A stretch of DNA of 64,000 bases from Rotaria sp. Silwood1 (taxonomy: Eukaryota > Rotifera > Eurotatoria > Philodinida > Philodinidae), in NCBI GenBank assembly GCA_905250075.1, contig CAJNOP010000286.1, positions 139,951-203,950 of the forward strand, in the 5' to 3' direction. The stretch's first letter is position 1, and every line of letters starts with the position of its first letter. Of this stretch, positions 36,633 through 48,121 are shown one piece after another. The translations under genes and the position numbers were made by a program. The notes under the pieces were generated by a model. It searched no databases, had not been told where the DNA came from, and saw only the letters and a list, made by a program, of their open reading frames with translations.

Positions 36633-37305
36633 GGAGGAAGCCGATCAAATGTATCTACTGCTCTTCATGTTGCTTCTGATCGAGGACGCAAGCAAATAGT
36701 TCACTTGTTACTAGAAAAAGGTGCTTGCCATTCTAAATTAAATAAATACCATTGTACTCTACTCGATGAAGCTGAGACTGACACAGTAAAGCATTTAATT
36801 CGGCGTCGTATGAATAATACTCGTTTTGTCAGTAACTCGATTGAATGGATTCTTTCTACCGATACTGCTGATTTTCAAGTCCGCGGGTATTTAAAAAAAG
36901 ATGGAAAATTCATGGGAAACATCCATAGTTCTATAAAATAATCGTTTACATAAAGGAAAACTAGCTTGAAAGCGAATTGCACGATATTGATGTTTTCGAT
37001 ACAATAAAACATTTTTTTTCTATTAGTAATACATGAAAAAGATTCCGAGTATTTACTAAAAGCATACACAGCTGAAACTGGTTTTTATTCAACGCTCAAT
37101 TTTCATCTATAGCAAATATAACTTGAAACTCTGATTGCCAAAGAGAATCTTAGTCGAGCATAGTTTATTGGAATTATCGCTTGCCATCCAAAATTTGAAA
37201 CACTTTCCTATGTTGGAGTGGTATCTTGTAGTATGGTTACTACCAACAACGTTATAAAACCACACAAGATACGTACAAAGACTTTAAAAAAAACATTTTC
37301 TTCAA
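36633..37305 (+). pseudogene. Ankyrin-repeat / ADP-ribosyltransferase fragment, disabled
   Basis: 36633-36785 reads an ankyrin repeat (STALHVASDRGRKQIVHLLL). A linker (SNSIEWILSTDTADFQ) runs to a stop at about 36941. From about 37012 the frame resembles the R-S-E class of arginine ADP-ribosyltransferases (KAYTAETGFYSTLN, LSYVGVV, TLKKTFSST). It carries in-frame stops at about 37080, 37089 and 37161, so it cannot make an enzyme. The domain breaks off after the FSST segment, before the catalytic Glu region, about 10 bp before the next telomere-like array. A C-rich telomere-like tract also lies on its 5' side. It is a truncated gene copy. Confidence 0.6.
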
Positions 37306-37314
37306 CATAAAAGG

Positions 37315-37593
37315 AGGGTGTGGGTGTGGGTGTGTGGGTGTGGGTGTGGGTGAGTGTGGGTGGGTATGGGTGTGTGGGTGTGGGTGGGTGTGGGTGGGTG
37401 TGGATGTAGGTGGGGTGTGGGTGTGGGTGTGGGTGTGGATGGGTGGCGGCATGGGTATGTTGAAGAGTGTTCACACCTGCATCCACACATACACTCACAC
37501 CCAGCCACACCCACACCCACACCAACACCCACACCCACACCAACTCCCACACCCACCCACACCCACACCCACCCACACCCACACACCCACACC
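37315..37593. repeat. Telomere-like G-arm/C-arm pair, long
   Basis: G-arm 37315-37456 (GGGTGTGGGTGTGTGGGTG...), spacer of about 14-30 bp around ATGGGTATGTTGAAGAGTG, C-arm 37470-37593. One of the cleanest pairs; it terminates the ankyrin-ART fragment. Confidence 0.92.
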
Positions 37594-39000
37594 CTTATCA
37601 TAGAATAATTTTTAAGTAGCAGAATGATTATTGAGCATAACATGGTGATATCTTTTTATCAAATGAATATATTCAATTTGCAATCGAAGATTGATTCTAT
37701 ACTTACAGTTTATTCTCGCTCTGATGGTTATATTTTTATAGAAAAAAAATATAGTTAAACTTTTTCTTAATAGTCTTATGTATAGGCGTCTTTAAACGGC
37801 TATGTTGATTATAATAGTCAGTCATATTTTCTTCAGTTGGTTTTCTTCTCAAAAATAGAAATTTTTGATTTTTTTGAGTAGCTACTGGCATGATGATTAG
37901 TAGTGACATGTTTCAATGAAAAAGTTTTCTCTGAAGACACCATTTATTAATCAAAAAGTTGGCTCGATCTTGTACGAATATTGATATTTATTATTTGAAA
38001 TAACAAGCATAAACTCTGGAAAGTTATGAAAATAAAAGTTTTCAATGCTGATACTGGCCTCAAGCATACATACTCTTTATTCATACAGCTACAATTATAT
38101 ATTTATGAGTAACAATCACTTTTATAGAAATCTATTAGTATTCGCATACTCTACCGTTGTAATAGAATCAGAAGATTTTTCATAAGTTCAGTAATATTTG
38201 AACGAGGAAAAAGTTAGTTTCTACTAATGATCTCTCTTTGTAATCTCATACAATAAGAGAAACTTCATTTGGGTACAAACATGAAAATAATTAATTTATA
38301 AACGGAAATAGTCAGAGATAAAGTTTATCTTTAGAAACATTCATTTGAATTCGTTCGTAATTATGCTTCATCATACATATATATAATCGCACGACTGTTT
38401 GATTGAGAAAACAAAATCGTAACAAAAAGGCTTATATTTAAAAAAAATGAATACTCGATTGATCTGACTTTAGAAGATTGAGAGGCATTAATTCGTTGAT
38501 TTAACTAAGATGATTTTGAAGATTATACAAGCTAAAACTAACTGACATTTATTTTTCAAAAAAGTAAAAAGAAACTACTATATAGTTTTAAGTCGAATAA
38601 ATTAATTTCTTCTCGAATATATTGGATGCAACCTTTTAGAAAACTATTTAATAAGCAGATTTTTAATTCGAACAATTCTATTGTAAAATCTTCTAGTCAA
38701 TAACAATCAAATTAGTTCTTCTAGATGAAGTTAGGTTTCTTCATTAGTCCTTCAACTACTGAGCAATCGTTGCCAATAGATTTATTTTTCTTTTAGTAAA
38801 GTTTGAGTATTGCAAATTTCTTTGATATTAAATTTATTTCGATCCGATTGATCACTGCAATTTTACGACAAAAAATGAAATTTTTCTTTTTATGTATTAT
38901 TTGATTCTACATCAGAATTAATATAATTGAGGAAAATATTTATCGAATGTCTAGCATTGTTTTATTTGATTGAATAATAATCAGAATGAATTATTTCAGA
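37594..39000. other. Intergenic region
   Basis: AT-rich with no recognisable gene; contains the 3' flank of the PHB-depolymerase-like gene. Confidence 0.4.
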
Positions 39001-40309
39001 TTATTCGGTTTCAGAGAATACTTTTGTGATTGTGCGTACAGTATCAATCATACTCTTGACACCTCTCATTTGCGGAGCCTTTTGAGTAGCATAATAGACT
39101 TCACTATATCCCCACCAATCCCAGCAACCCATTGGATTTATTGGAAGCATTAATGATTTTCGAACTTGTGGAAAGATGACAATGATATCGTTTAATTCAG
39201 CTATTTCTAAATAACCAGCTTTTGTAGCAAAAACATCTCCAGCAAATTGTTTTCCTATAAGATGAGAAAAAAAAAGGAAGAAATGAATTATTTGTTTAGA
39301 TTCGTTGAGAAACTAAATAGATAAAAACCTTGTTGACAGCCATGTAAGGCAACATGAATTGAGCATTTTTTACCATTGGCACATGCTGATGGAAAATAGA
39401 TAAAACCTTCATCATCGAAGCTAGCTGAAGAACGACGTGTTGTTATTGATTTCTTGTTCGATAATTCATTGGGCATTACTAAATTGAATAGACCTGAGGG
39501 TGACCATTCCCAATCGCCAGGAGTGTATAAATACATATTGTTTTGAATCCATTTTGATAGAGCAGATTGTGTAATCTTTTCTTGTCCCACATTATCAGGA
39601 AAACTCATGAATGCTTCTTGATCAAACATGAGCATCTGACCGAGCAATGGAGTTTTTGCATGAGGTGTTGGTTGAATCAGACTGCCACCGTAGAGATGAT
39701 TGAGCATGTCATATGCCAAATTGAAATTACTAGAAAAAAACAAAAACAAATTTATTGTATTTGAAGTATAAAATTGATTTATTGCTACCAATTGTTAATA
39801 TAGTTTGCCAAATTCAGTGAACTACATGACGCACCAAAACTTTCAGTAGCGAAACCATGATTAGCTGGCATATTGAAATTTGTCTTCACTGTTGCATTTA
39901 ATCGTTGATAAAGCTCTGCATTTAGTTTAACAACACCAGGATAAGCTACTTTATCATATTTACCCGAAAAAATATAAACAGGATCACCAACAATATTTGA
40001 AGGATCATCAATATAGTCATTCGATGCATAATATTTTACTTTGTATTCTAGATTCGAAACAAAAATGTATAATGCAGGACCAGTCATACAAACAGCGGTT
40101 GTTAATCCACTGCCAGCACAATAATAAGGTGGACCTGCTACTACACCACAACCACTAATGTCTTTTGAATATCCAATATGTAATTGTGTAGCCATGGCAC
40201 CTCCCGAAGAGATACCTGAAACTGTTACATCTGTTCGCGGTACACTAGCTGAAACCAATGATATAAAGAACACAATAACAGGATTCAATATAAGATACAT
40301 CGCCATCAT
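39001..40309 (-). CDS. Secreted PHB-depolymerase-like hydrolase, three exons
   Basis: Exons 39789-40309, 39329-39729 and 39001-39254 (introns of 59 and 74 bp, GT..AG) give 391 aa. Splicing restores INNCNFNLAYD and LHGCQQGKQFAGD across the junctions. Residues 1-23 form a signal peptide. The lipase box is SGISSGGAM at about 32-40, with the catalytic Ser central. The Asp is probably in [12 protein letters not shown] and the His in PANHGF, giving an alpha/beta-hydrolase triad in family order. ALHGCQQG and GCWDWWGYS match extracellular type-2 poly(3-hydroxybutyrate) depolymerases of bacteria and fungi. Predicted role: secreted hydrolysis of short-chain polyesters or related esters. The family is rare in animals, so horizontal acquisition followed by intron gain is likely (inference). 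Confidence 0.88.
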
Positions 40310-43300
40310 CTTTGCCTCTTTTTAATTTAAATAAATGATCAAAATAGAGACCAAAAGAATAGAAATAATTTTAAATTTGCGATGAATGAAAATATATTCT
40401 TTTTACAGTAGCTTAAATAGCATATTTTCGATAGACTATATCTAATAGCCATCAAAAAGGGATTAGAGCATGATTGATGATATGATTCTTTGCATGTTAT
40501 AAATGAAATTTAAGATTGGAAAAATATGATGATATATTATTACAGTATATGAGTCGTCATTGTGACGATACACAGCATTTCAGTATTGCGCGATATGAAA
40601 GAGGTTGAAAATACTGGCCTTTCAAAGAATCTAATTATTTCTTCCATCTATTACATTCTATTTACAAAAAATATTTGAAGAAACATATCAGATAATATCC
40701 TTAGAAAAAAGTACAGTTTTCATAGTTACATATCAACTATTTTATCCATAATTGAAAAAAAAAAATGAAATCATTTCCAAAAAATAAAAAAAAAATCAAA
40801 TTACCGATCGTTTTGATAAAGTAATATAGAATTACATCTCAGGAGGATTTAATATTCCTTTTTGAGAATGATTTACTGATAAATGATATTGATTAAAATA
40901 ATGTCGAATCACATATCAATAGATCGTATATTTCATATTACAAAAATCAAGAGAGATTTTTATCGAATTCTTCTCAAAAATAATTAATTAAACAAATTAC
41001 AATATTAATTTAGCAAGAAGAAAACGATGGCATGACTCCAAAAGAAGTGAAACCATGAATAAAATCATCTGAAGATTTTTTTTTTCTTTTCAAAAGCTTA
41101 AAAACGAATACTATTTATTTACCCTTTGAAAATACATTTATGACCAAATGAACATTATTTTTAAACTGTATTTGTTACAAATGACTTGAGATTATACGAT
41201 TTTTATGACATGTAGTTTGTCGTGTTAAGGTATTATCATCAATTTTAACAATGTTATTTCTTTCTATTTTATTCAAATAAACACATAGAATTTCATTTTA
41301 CAGTGTTTTTACTCATTTCATTCACTCTTTCTCTTCATGTAAAACTTTTGAAACTAAATTAATATTTTTTAAATAGATATCAACTAAGGAAAGGTCAACA
41401 GAATAGAATAGCATTATCTGGCAACATATCTCTTCCTGGCTTATGAGACCAGGACAGAGTATGATAGGTTATGTGTATCCAGAAGGGCGCTAATTACGAA
41501 AAATATAAGTATGATGACGGAGAAATCAAAGTTAAGATAACGAGCTGTTCTAATCCTTTATGCAAATAGAAGTTATACACTCATGATTGCATGTTACTAG
41601 TTCTCACTAGTCTCTTGAAAAAAGAAGCATCTAGCAAGTGCTGAGATCACATACAATTTTCTTTTAATATTTCAATATAAGTTCCAATCGATGGAGACAT
41701 TAAAGAAAATATAAGTTTGTTTTCAATTTATCAAATATTTTATTTCACTTACAAAATATTTCACATCTGTTAGAATTTGACATTAATTAACTATGTATCT
41801 ATATGTGATGGATTCAGTTTTTATAATTGTTTTGTCTATTTAATATTTATTATTATCACTTTCAATATAACTCATATTGAATAATCTTCATTTTTTATTG
41901 AAATCATTTAAGAAATAAACAATTAATTTTCATATCAAATGAGAATGATCTATGATAAGTACTATTTACTAAATAACAATACGTTTCATGCGAAGTTTTT
42001 CTAAAATTTCACTATGTCAAATAATTTTTGTGAGTAGTTTTCGAATAAATTACAACAATTACTAGAAGCACACTTTTTGTTATCTGAATTATAAATTAAA
42101 CTTAATAAATGAATATATTGATAAAATAAAATTGAATTGAAAATAAAAGTTCTATTTAAAATAGTTGTTCTCTAAGAATGTGAATAAGGAGTCTTATGGA
42201 ACATAAATCTGAAGCTCATTTTCAATATTTTCATTGAAACCTTGTATGTTTTTACAGTTTAGACAGTGGATTCATATAAAAGACGAATAATGAAACATAG
42301 AAATATTTTAATGACTCTAAATTTAAATTTAAAATAAAATTAATCGAATATCAATTTAAATCTAGTTTGAAAGAAAACCATGTCAAACTCTTTAAACTTT
42401 CAAAATGTTTTATTCGTTTTGTTTTTTCGAATTCGTTGTAAGAGAGAAAGACAAATAATATTTGATCTAAGGCATAAAAAAAATCAATGGACCAATTCGA
42501 AAACAAACACGCCATATTAAGATGCATGAATCATTTTTCACCTTTTAATATTGAGATTAAGATGATTTATGTATTTAGAACCATATTATAAGAAACTTTG
42601 AAGATAAATTGTATTTTATTCAAATATTGTGGAAAAATTATTAATTTGATTGTCGAATAAATCTCTTTTATTAAGATTTCACTATAATGAGTTCTTACTA
42701 CTTCGATAGAGTTTCAAAATATTTCATAGTCATCATGGTATATTAATGAAGGAGAGAGAAGCATATGACAATCTGCCCACTCTCATTTTAATGAAAAAAT
42801 CCAGGGAAGTTTACAGAATTTTGGCAGCATGAATGTTTTGCAATGCTATAGTAATTTTTACTATCTGTCAAAACAACTATTTCCACCCGATTTTTACAAT
42901 ACCTTATCTGTAAGCTACTTTAAAAAGTTTCCAGACCACATTGGAAATAGTCTTTTTTAAAAGAGCGGAAAATTCTGCATCTTTCCATATAAGAATCATC
43001 TTGAATTAATGAAATCATAATGACCTTCATAGTACTAAGTTGTGTTGTTTTTCGAAATTATCCGAGGATACATTATTTTCTGCTTATAAGACCCTTCAGT
43101 AAATAAATTATCCCAGCTGAGACGATGATGTATCAATACAGCGTTTAATACTCTTCAAGATGGTATACTTTTTATCTCGACCGTTGAAAATATTAGAATT
43201 TCGGAGTTCTCGGTCTTTTACAAGAGATAAGTCGTACGCAAAATGTCGTTACGATGAACTCTGCTATGCATAGATGGATAAACATTTGAGGGCTTGTCAC

Positions 43301-44669
43301 AGATGAATTTTTACGAGAATCATAAACACTGAAGTCACTATGGATTATGTACCGAATCAGTACAACTGCGTGTATCGCTGATCCAAGTAACGTATAGGTC
43401 TAGTATATGTAATATCATGATGATGTATCTCATTCTCTTATCGAGGTAGTTGTGTTCGGATATATTCAATTTCGTATACATATTGTTTACTGATGACATT
43501 ACTCAAATGCCAAGGAAGATACAAACAACATGCTTTGGATGTGATAAAGCTATTGACGCTCACTCAGATAGTGGTTGTTCCAATGAGCTTTTTTGTCTTT
43601 TCGTGTCGAGTCGTTCAATCGAGAGAATTTCAACGTCGAAAATGTCGGTGGAAGTTTGACAATTGAATGAAACATTTGAAAGATGACGAATAAGAAAACT
43701 TATTTAAATATTTCATGAAAATAATGGAAGACGGCACCTGAGTCCCTGTGCATTCTATCAAGATGCTATAAGTACTAGACATGCGTCGGTTACTGGCAAC
43801 TATCCACGGTATTTACCACTACAATTACTGATGATCATCCGCATCCTAAACCAGTTATTGGTGGTGAAGACATTCAAATTGCTTTTTTTAATTTTTTTCT
43901 GAGATCAGACTTTTGTTCTGACGAACTACTAAAATACACAAAAGAAAGGAATATTCGAGTTTGCTTTTATTTATTTTTGAAAAACAAACATCTAGTTATC
44001 CCGTTTTCTGTTGCTTTGTGTATTTTTTGCGATTTGTCAAAACTGAGGGCGTAAGTTTGTGGTGGTGAAAAGAAGACGCATATCCACGCTCCGAACCCTA
44101 TATCCAGATCTAACTATCTTTCTTCTTAATTAAAATGATGTAATCTTCATAGAATTACAGACTTCTATTGAATGTATGACAAAAAGCATTCACATTGCAA
44201 TATTGTTTGTGTATAATACCAAAAGTACAACAGATTATATCATTTTATCAAGAGTAGCAAATCTCTTATATAGGAACTATTCAAGAAAAAGTGTTGGGCA
44301 CGATCGAATAATTTAAAATTAGAAAAGATTCTCAGTATAACAGAAGTTGAGAGGCAAAAAAATAATGATTGAAGTAATTCAAATCAATCCTATTTTTCTG
44401 TTACACAATTTCAATATATAACTTTGGTCATTTTCATAGAAAATTTCAAAAATTTGAAAAAACACTCATTAAACAGGTGCTCTTCGATTGATTGATGTTT
44501 TTCTTCATAGTGCGTGTATCACTTGTCGTTGGTAAATTTTCTTAAAAGCCATTAATACGAATAATGATTGCTAGACGCTGTAAAATACATAAACGACTTG
44601 TGTGTGCATGAGGATGTATAGATTTGTTCAACCACATTCCACACACCCGCACTCTTTAGTTGTAAGTGT
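40310..44669. other. 4.4-kb AT-rich region without a supported intact gene
   Basis: Mostly low-complexity AT-rich DNA. The only protein-like stretch is at 43507-43660 (see that entry). A weak G/C telomere-like pair lies at 44599-44652 (GTGTGTGCATGAGGATG ... CCACATTCCACACACCCGC). Confidence 0.4.
43507..43660 (+). pseudogene. Possible B-box-type zinc-finger fragment
   Basis: ATG-initiated frame MPRKIQTTCFGCDKAID ... GCSNELFC resembles the N-terminal B-box of bdelloid TRIM/NHL-like proteins, but one Cys pair is incomplete and the frame stops after 51 codons. A neighbouring frame continues with basic sequence (REFQRRKCRW). No downstream domain follows. Very short; it may be chance. Confidence 0.22.
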
Positions 44670-46442
44670 TCAATGAACATCTTGTTGTTGTTTACAATCG
44701 ACCCATATTCGAATATCATAGGGATGTTTGATATCCCTATTAATCAAACATGTAGATGGTAAGTGATCATGCAACCACAAAACAAGTTCATCGAAACCGG
44801 ATGAAAATTCCTTTCCATTCCACCTGTCATTTTTGCATCTGGTGATTAAAGTTCGAAGATTAACTATATTTTTAGTAAGATCAAGAATAACCGTTTCATT
44901 TTCAACGTCAATTACAAGAACTTCACATTGACGTCCAAGCGATGAATTGACTAAGGCTATACATTCTTTATCGTTAAAAAACCGACTATCAGATCCATTT
45001 TTTTCTATCAACTCAAGTCGACGAATTGATGTACTTCTAATTTGAAATAATTCCCTGCGTAGATTAGTCAATTTACTTAGACCTAACGAATAAAGATGAG
45101 CTGATCGATCAAGTAAATGCTGCAATTGAGAATAATCAAATTGATCATTTAGGGATATATAAAGTTTAGTTAATTGATTTAATAATGGATAAACAGATAA
45201 AATATTATTATTAAAGAGAAATGTTAAATTGAGATGATAAACATTAGGAAACTCACCACGAAATGAGATCGAGTCCTTTACTAAATTCAATCTATTATTA
45301 ACATATTTAACTGTATGTACACGATCATACGACCAAAAATCTACTACATTAGGACAAGTTGATTTTGAGCAAGTATTATCATAATAAGAAAACTTTTCAA
45401 ATGCATATGGTAACGTATAAATCGTAGCGTCACTTATTGTAGCTGATGAAATCCAATCACATTGAACATATTGTTGTCTTATTTCAATCCAATATTGAGT
45501 ACTAAATGAATTAATTAATATATCAACTTCTTCTTCTTGATTATTAATATGTTTAAAATTAAAATTCATTTTAAATCGAAATCGTTTAATTTGTGGTAAA
45601 GCGTCCGTAAGAAAACTTTCCCATTCATATCCATTCAAATAGATACCCGATGTTTCAAGTGTTAAGGAAGATAAATTTTTTAGATTCTGAAAAAGATATT
45701 TCATCGAATCAATTGAACCTAAATATATTAGTTTCAATGATATAATTGATGAAAAAATATTTTTTAATTCTTCTTGTCGGGAATTACATGAAATAGTTGT
45801 ATGAAGTCGTCGAAGATTAGGCGTGCATTGAAATAAATAAGATAAATTGTTTAAATCACATTTAATATTTTTCATAACAAGATATTCAATTGATTGTGAT
45901 ATTATAGTACTTGCAATAAAAGCGTTATTAGACGAAGGAAAACAATCAAAATAACAATAGATAAGTTTTGATATACTCCAAATGTTGTTCATTAAGAGGA
46001 GCTTGCCTTTGTCGTCACAATAAATATAACATTTTATTATGTAAAGATGTGTCAAATGTTGAAGATGACGACATTGAGATATTATTTTATTTATTATGCC
46101 AATAGAAGAAATAGAATTAAGTGAAAGTGATTGTACATATTTGAATTGATCCAATGTATAACCATGGGACAAAAAAAATACAGGTAAATGAGACGTTTCA
46201 TCATTATCGGAAAGATTAAGCGAAATTATTCGATCAATAATCATTGGAAGATAATGTTTACAGATATATTCAAAATCATACTTCGATATTGATTGAAAAT
46301 TAAGATGATAGTGTCGAAAATGCATAAAGAGTAATTTGTTAAAACGGCTATTAAGACCATCAAAGGCATGGAGTAGATGAATTAAGTTAAAATATTCGAA
46401 TAAATCTAATAATAATTCGTTTGGCAAGTCTTTGAACTTCAT
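44670..46442 (-). CDS. F-box / leucine-rich-repeat protein
   Basis: 590 aa, single exon. Residues 3-45 form an F-box (FKDLPNELLLDLFEYFNLIHLL ending FNKLL). The rest is a series of irregular LRR-like segments (RIISLNLSDND, QSLSLNSISSIG, LSSLTLETSGIY, TKLYISLNDQF, LYSLGLSKLTNL). This architecture suggests the substrate adaptor of an SCF-type ubiquitin ligase, with the F-box binding Skp1 and the LRRs binding a target. It belongs to the same broad family as the decayed gene at 14905-15915 and the fragment at 58065. ATG 46442 starts directly before the F-box. No disabling change is visible. Confidence 0.85.
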   Translation of the reverse strand: MKFKDLPNELLLDLFEYFNLIHLLHAFDGLNSRFNKLLFMHFRHYHLNFQSISKYDFEYICKHYLPMIIDRIISLNLSDNDETSHLPVFFLSHGYTLDQFKYVQSLSLNSISSIGIINKIISQCRHLQHLTHLYIIKCYIYCDDKGKLLLMNNIWSISKLIYCYFDCFPSSNNAFIASTIISQSIEYLVMKNIKCDLNNLSYLFQCTPNLRRLHTTISCNSRQEELKNIFSSIISLKLIYLGSIDSMKYLFQNLKNLSSLTLETSGIYLNGYEWESFLTDALPQIKRFRFKMNFNFKHINNQEEEVDILINSFSTQYWIEIRQQYVQCDWISSATISDATIYTLPYAFEKFSYYDNTCSKSTCPNVVDFWSYDRVHTVKYVNNRLNLVKDSISFRGEFPNVYHLNLTFLFNNNILSVYPLLNQLTKLYISLNDQFDYSQLQHLLDRSAHLYSLGLSKLTNLRRELFQIRSTSIRRLELIEKNGSDSRFFNDKECIALVNSSLGRQCEVLVIDVENETVILDLTKNIVNLRTLITRCKNDRWNGKEFSSGFDELVLWLHDHLPSTCLINRDIKHPYDIRIWVDCKQQQDVH

Positions 46443-47790
46443 CTCCCTTTTTCAGTTATAATAGAATGACGTAGGTGAGTTGTCGATTTGTTTTTTTCAT
46501 AAATGAAAGAAAAAAATGTGTCACGTTCTTTTTTCTTATAGATTATTTTACAATGAGTCATTCATTGTTATGTCAACAAAGAATTTTTTCTATAGCTATG
46601 ACTCATAATGTTACCTCAGTTAATATCTTAATTTTTCAAAAGAAGAGGATTTGGGTGTGGATATAGATGAATATGAGTATGTATTTCATACTACCATTCG
46701 CCTAATATTCTTTATGCGACAGCTTGCTATCAAGTTTATTTTCACTAGCTTTTTATTAGTAAATAGTAAGACCAGTATAGATAGTTATTAGCAGTTGCTC
46801 TTTTAGTTTCTCCACTTTTCCACAGTTGTTTCATAATGGTATGTTTATTTTATCATTGCTAAGATAAGCTCATCAGCAAAGCCATTCTCATCGCCTTGAG
46901 ATTCTAGTAGAAATGTGCTCTCAGTTGAAGAGATTTTCTTTTTTGATTGAATTTTTGAAAACTAATAACTTTTTAATAACTATTTTTTTAGTCGATTACA
47001 CAGATTATTTGAGATAGTAGACACCATAGAGAATTTAAGCTTATTCTAACCAGTTCATACTCATGGGTCCGATTTTATAAATAACCACCGTCTACTTCTT
47101 TCCACTTCATTAAAGTGTTTCGAAAAGCGTCCACTACTTTTAACCAAATAAGAGCATACAACGTGTCATCTGGTTTCAAACTGAATTTTGAACACTAAAT
47201 AAAATTTGAATTCATATTCAATGCCTCTTCATATAACAACTAAGAACTCTAAAGAGACGCTAAAGTTTATAGTAACAGTATCCTTTTAGGAGGTAAGTGA
47301 AACTTAAGGCATATGTCGATCAAAAGTGCACTTTTCTAAAGTGAGGGCACTTTTTCTACATCATCATACCTACCAAAAATGTGTATAGGATATGGCACAT
47401 GGCTTCATTGGATAGAATTCATAAGTCTCCTAAGTGAAAGTCTGCAAGATCGTAGAGATAGTTTTTTACCAAGAATGAAATTATACTAGACTACTCGTTT
47501 TGATATTTATTTATTTTTACTACTATAAATCTAAAAAAAAGTAGCAATCTTTCTACAAATGATTATGATAACATTTTTACTGATGCTGTAACAGATATGA
47601 TTTTACTCGTTATACATTAGTTATGATTGTTTTACTATATTTTCTTTTTATAAAATATTTGGTTTTTATCATTATCAACGCAGTAAAATATGTACAATAG
47701 TTGCTAAAAATAGTAAAAATAAATATTAAAATTTAGAATTAATTTCAAAAGTATCCTAGAACTATCTTTAAAAATAGAAATCATAATCTT
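46443..47790. other. Intergenic region
   Basis: No supported gene. A short unpaired G-rich tract (GGGTGTGGATATAGATG) occurs at about 46652. It lies between the divergent F-box (-) and ABC transporter (+) genes. Confidence 0.4.
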
Positions 47791-48121
47791 GGGTGGGTGT
47801 GGGTGTAGGTGTGGGTGTGGGTGTGGGTGTCGGTGTGGGTGTGCGTGTGGGTGTGGGTGTGGGTGTGGGTGTGGGGTGTGGGTGTGGGTGTGGGGTGTGG
47901 GGTGTGGGTGTGGGGTGTGGGTGTTGGTGTTGGTGATGAAAGCAGAATTACATAGGCTCACACCAATACTCCCGCCCACACTCACACTCACACCCACATC
48001 TACATTCATAACCACACCCACACCCTCACCCATACACTCACAGTCTTCATCCACACCCCACAACCACAACCACACCCTCGCCCACACACCCACGCCCGCA
48101 CCCACACCCTCACCAACACCC
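47791..48121. repeat. Telomere-like G-arm/C-arm pair, long
   Basis: G-arm 47791-47937 is among the purest in the window (GGGTGTGGGTGTGGGTGT, with GGGGTGTGGG variants). The spacer is about 20 bp (GATGAAAGCAGAATTACATA). C-arm 47957-48121 is more degenerate. Arms differ in purity, so they are not simple mirror copies. Confidence 0.92.
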
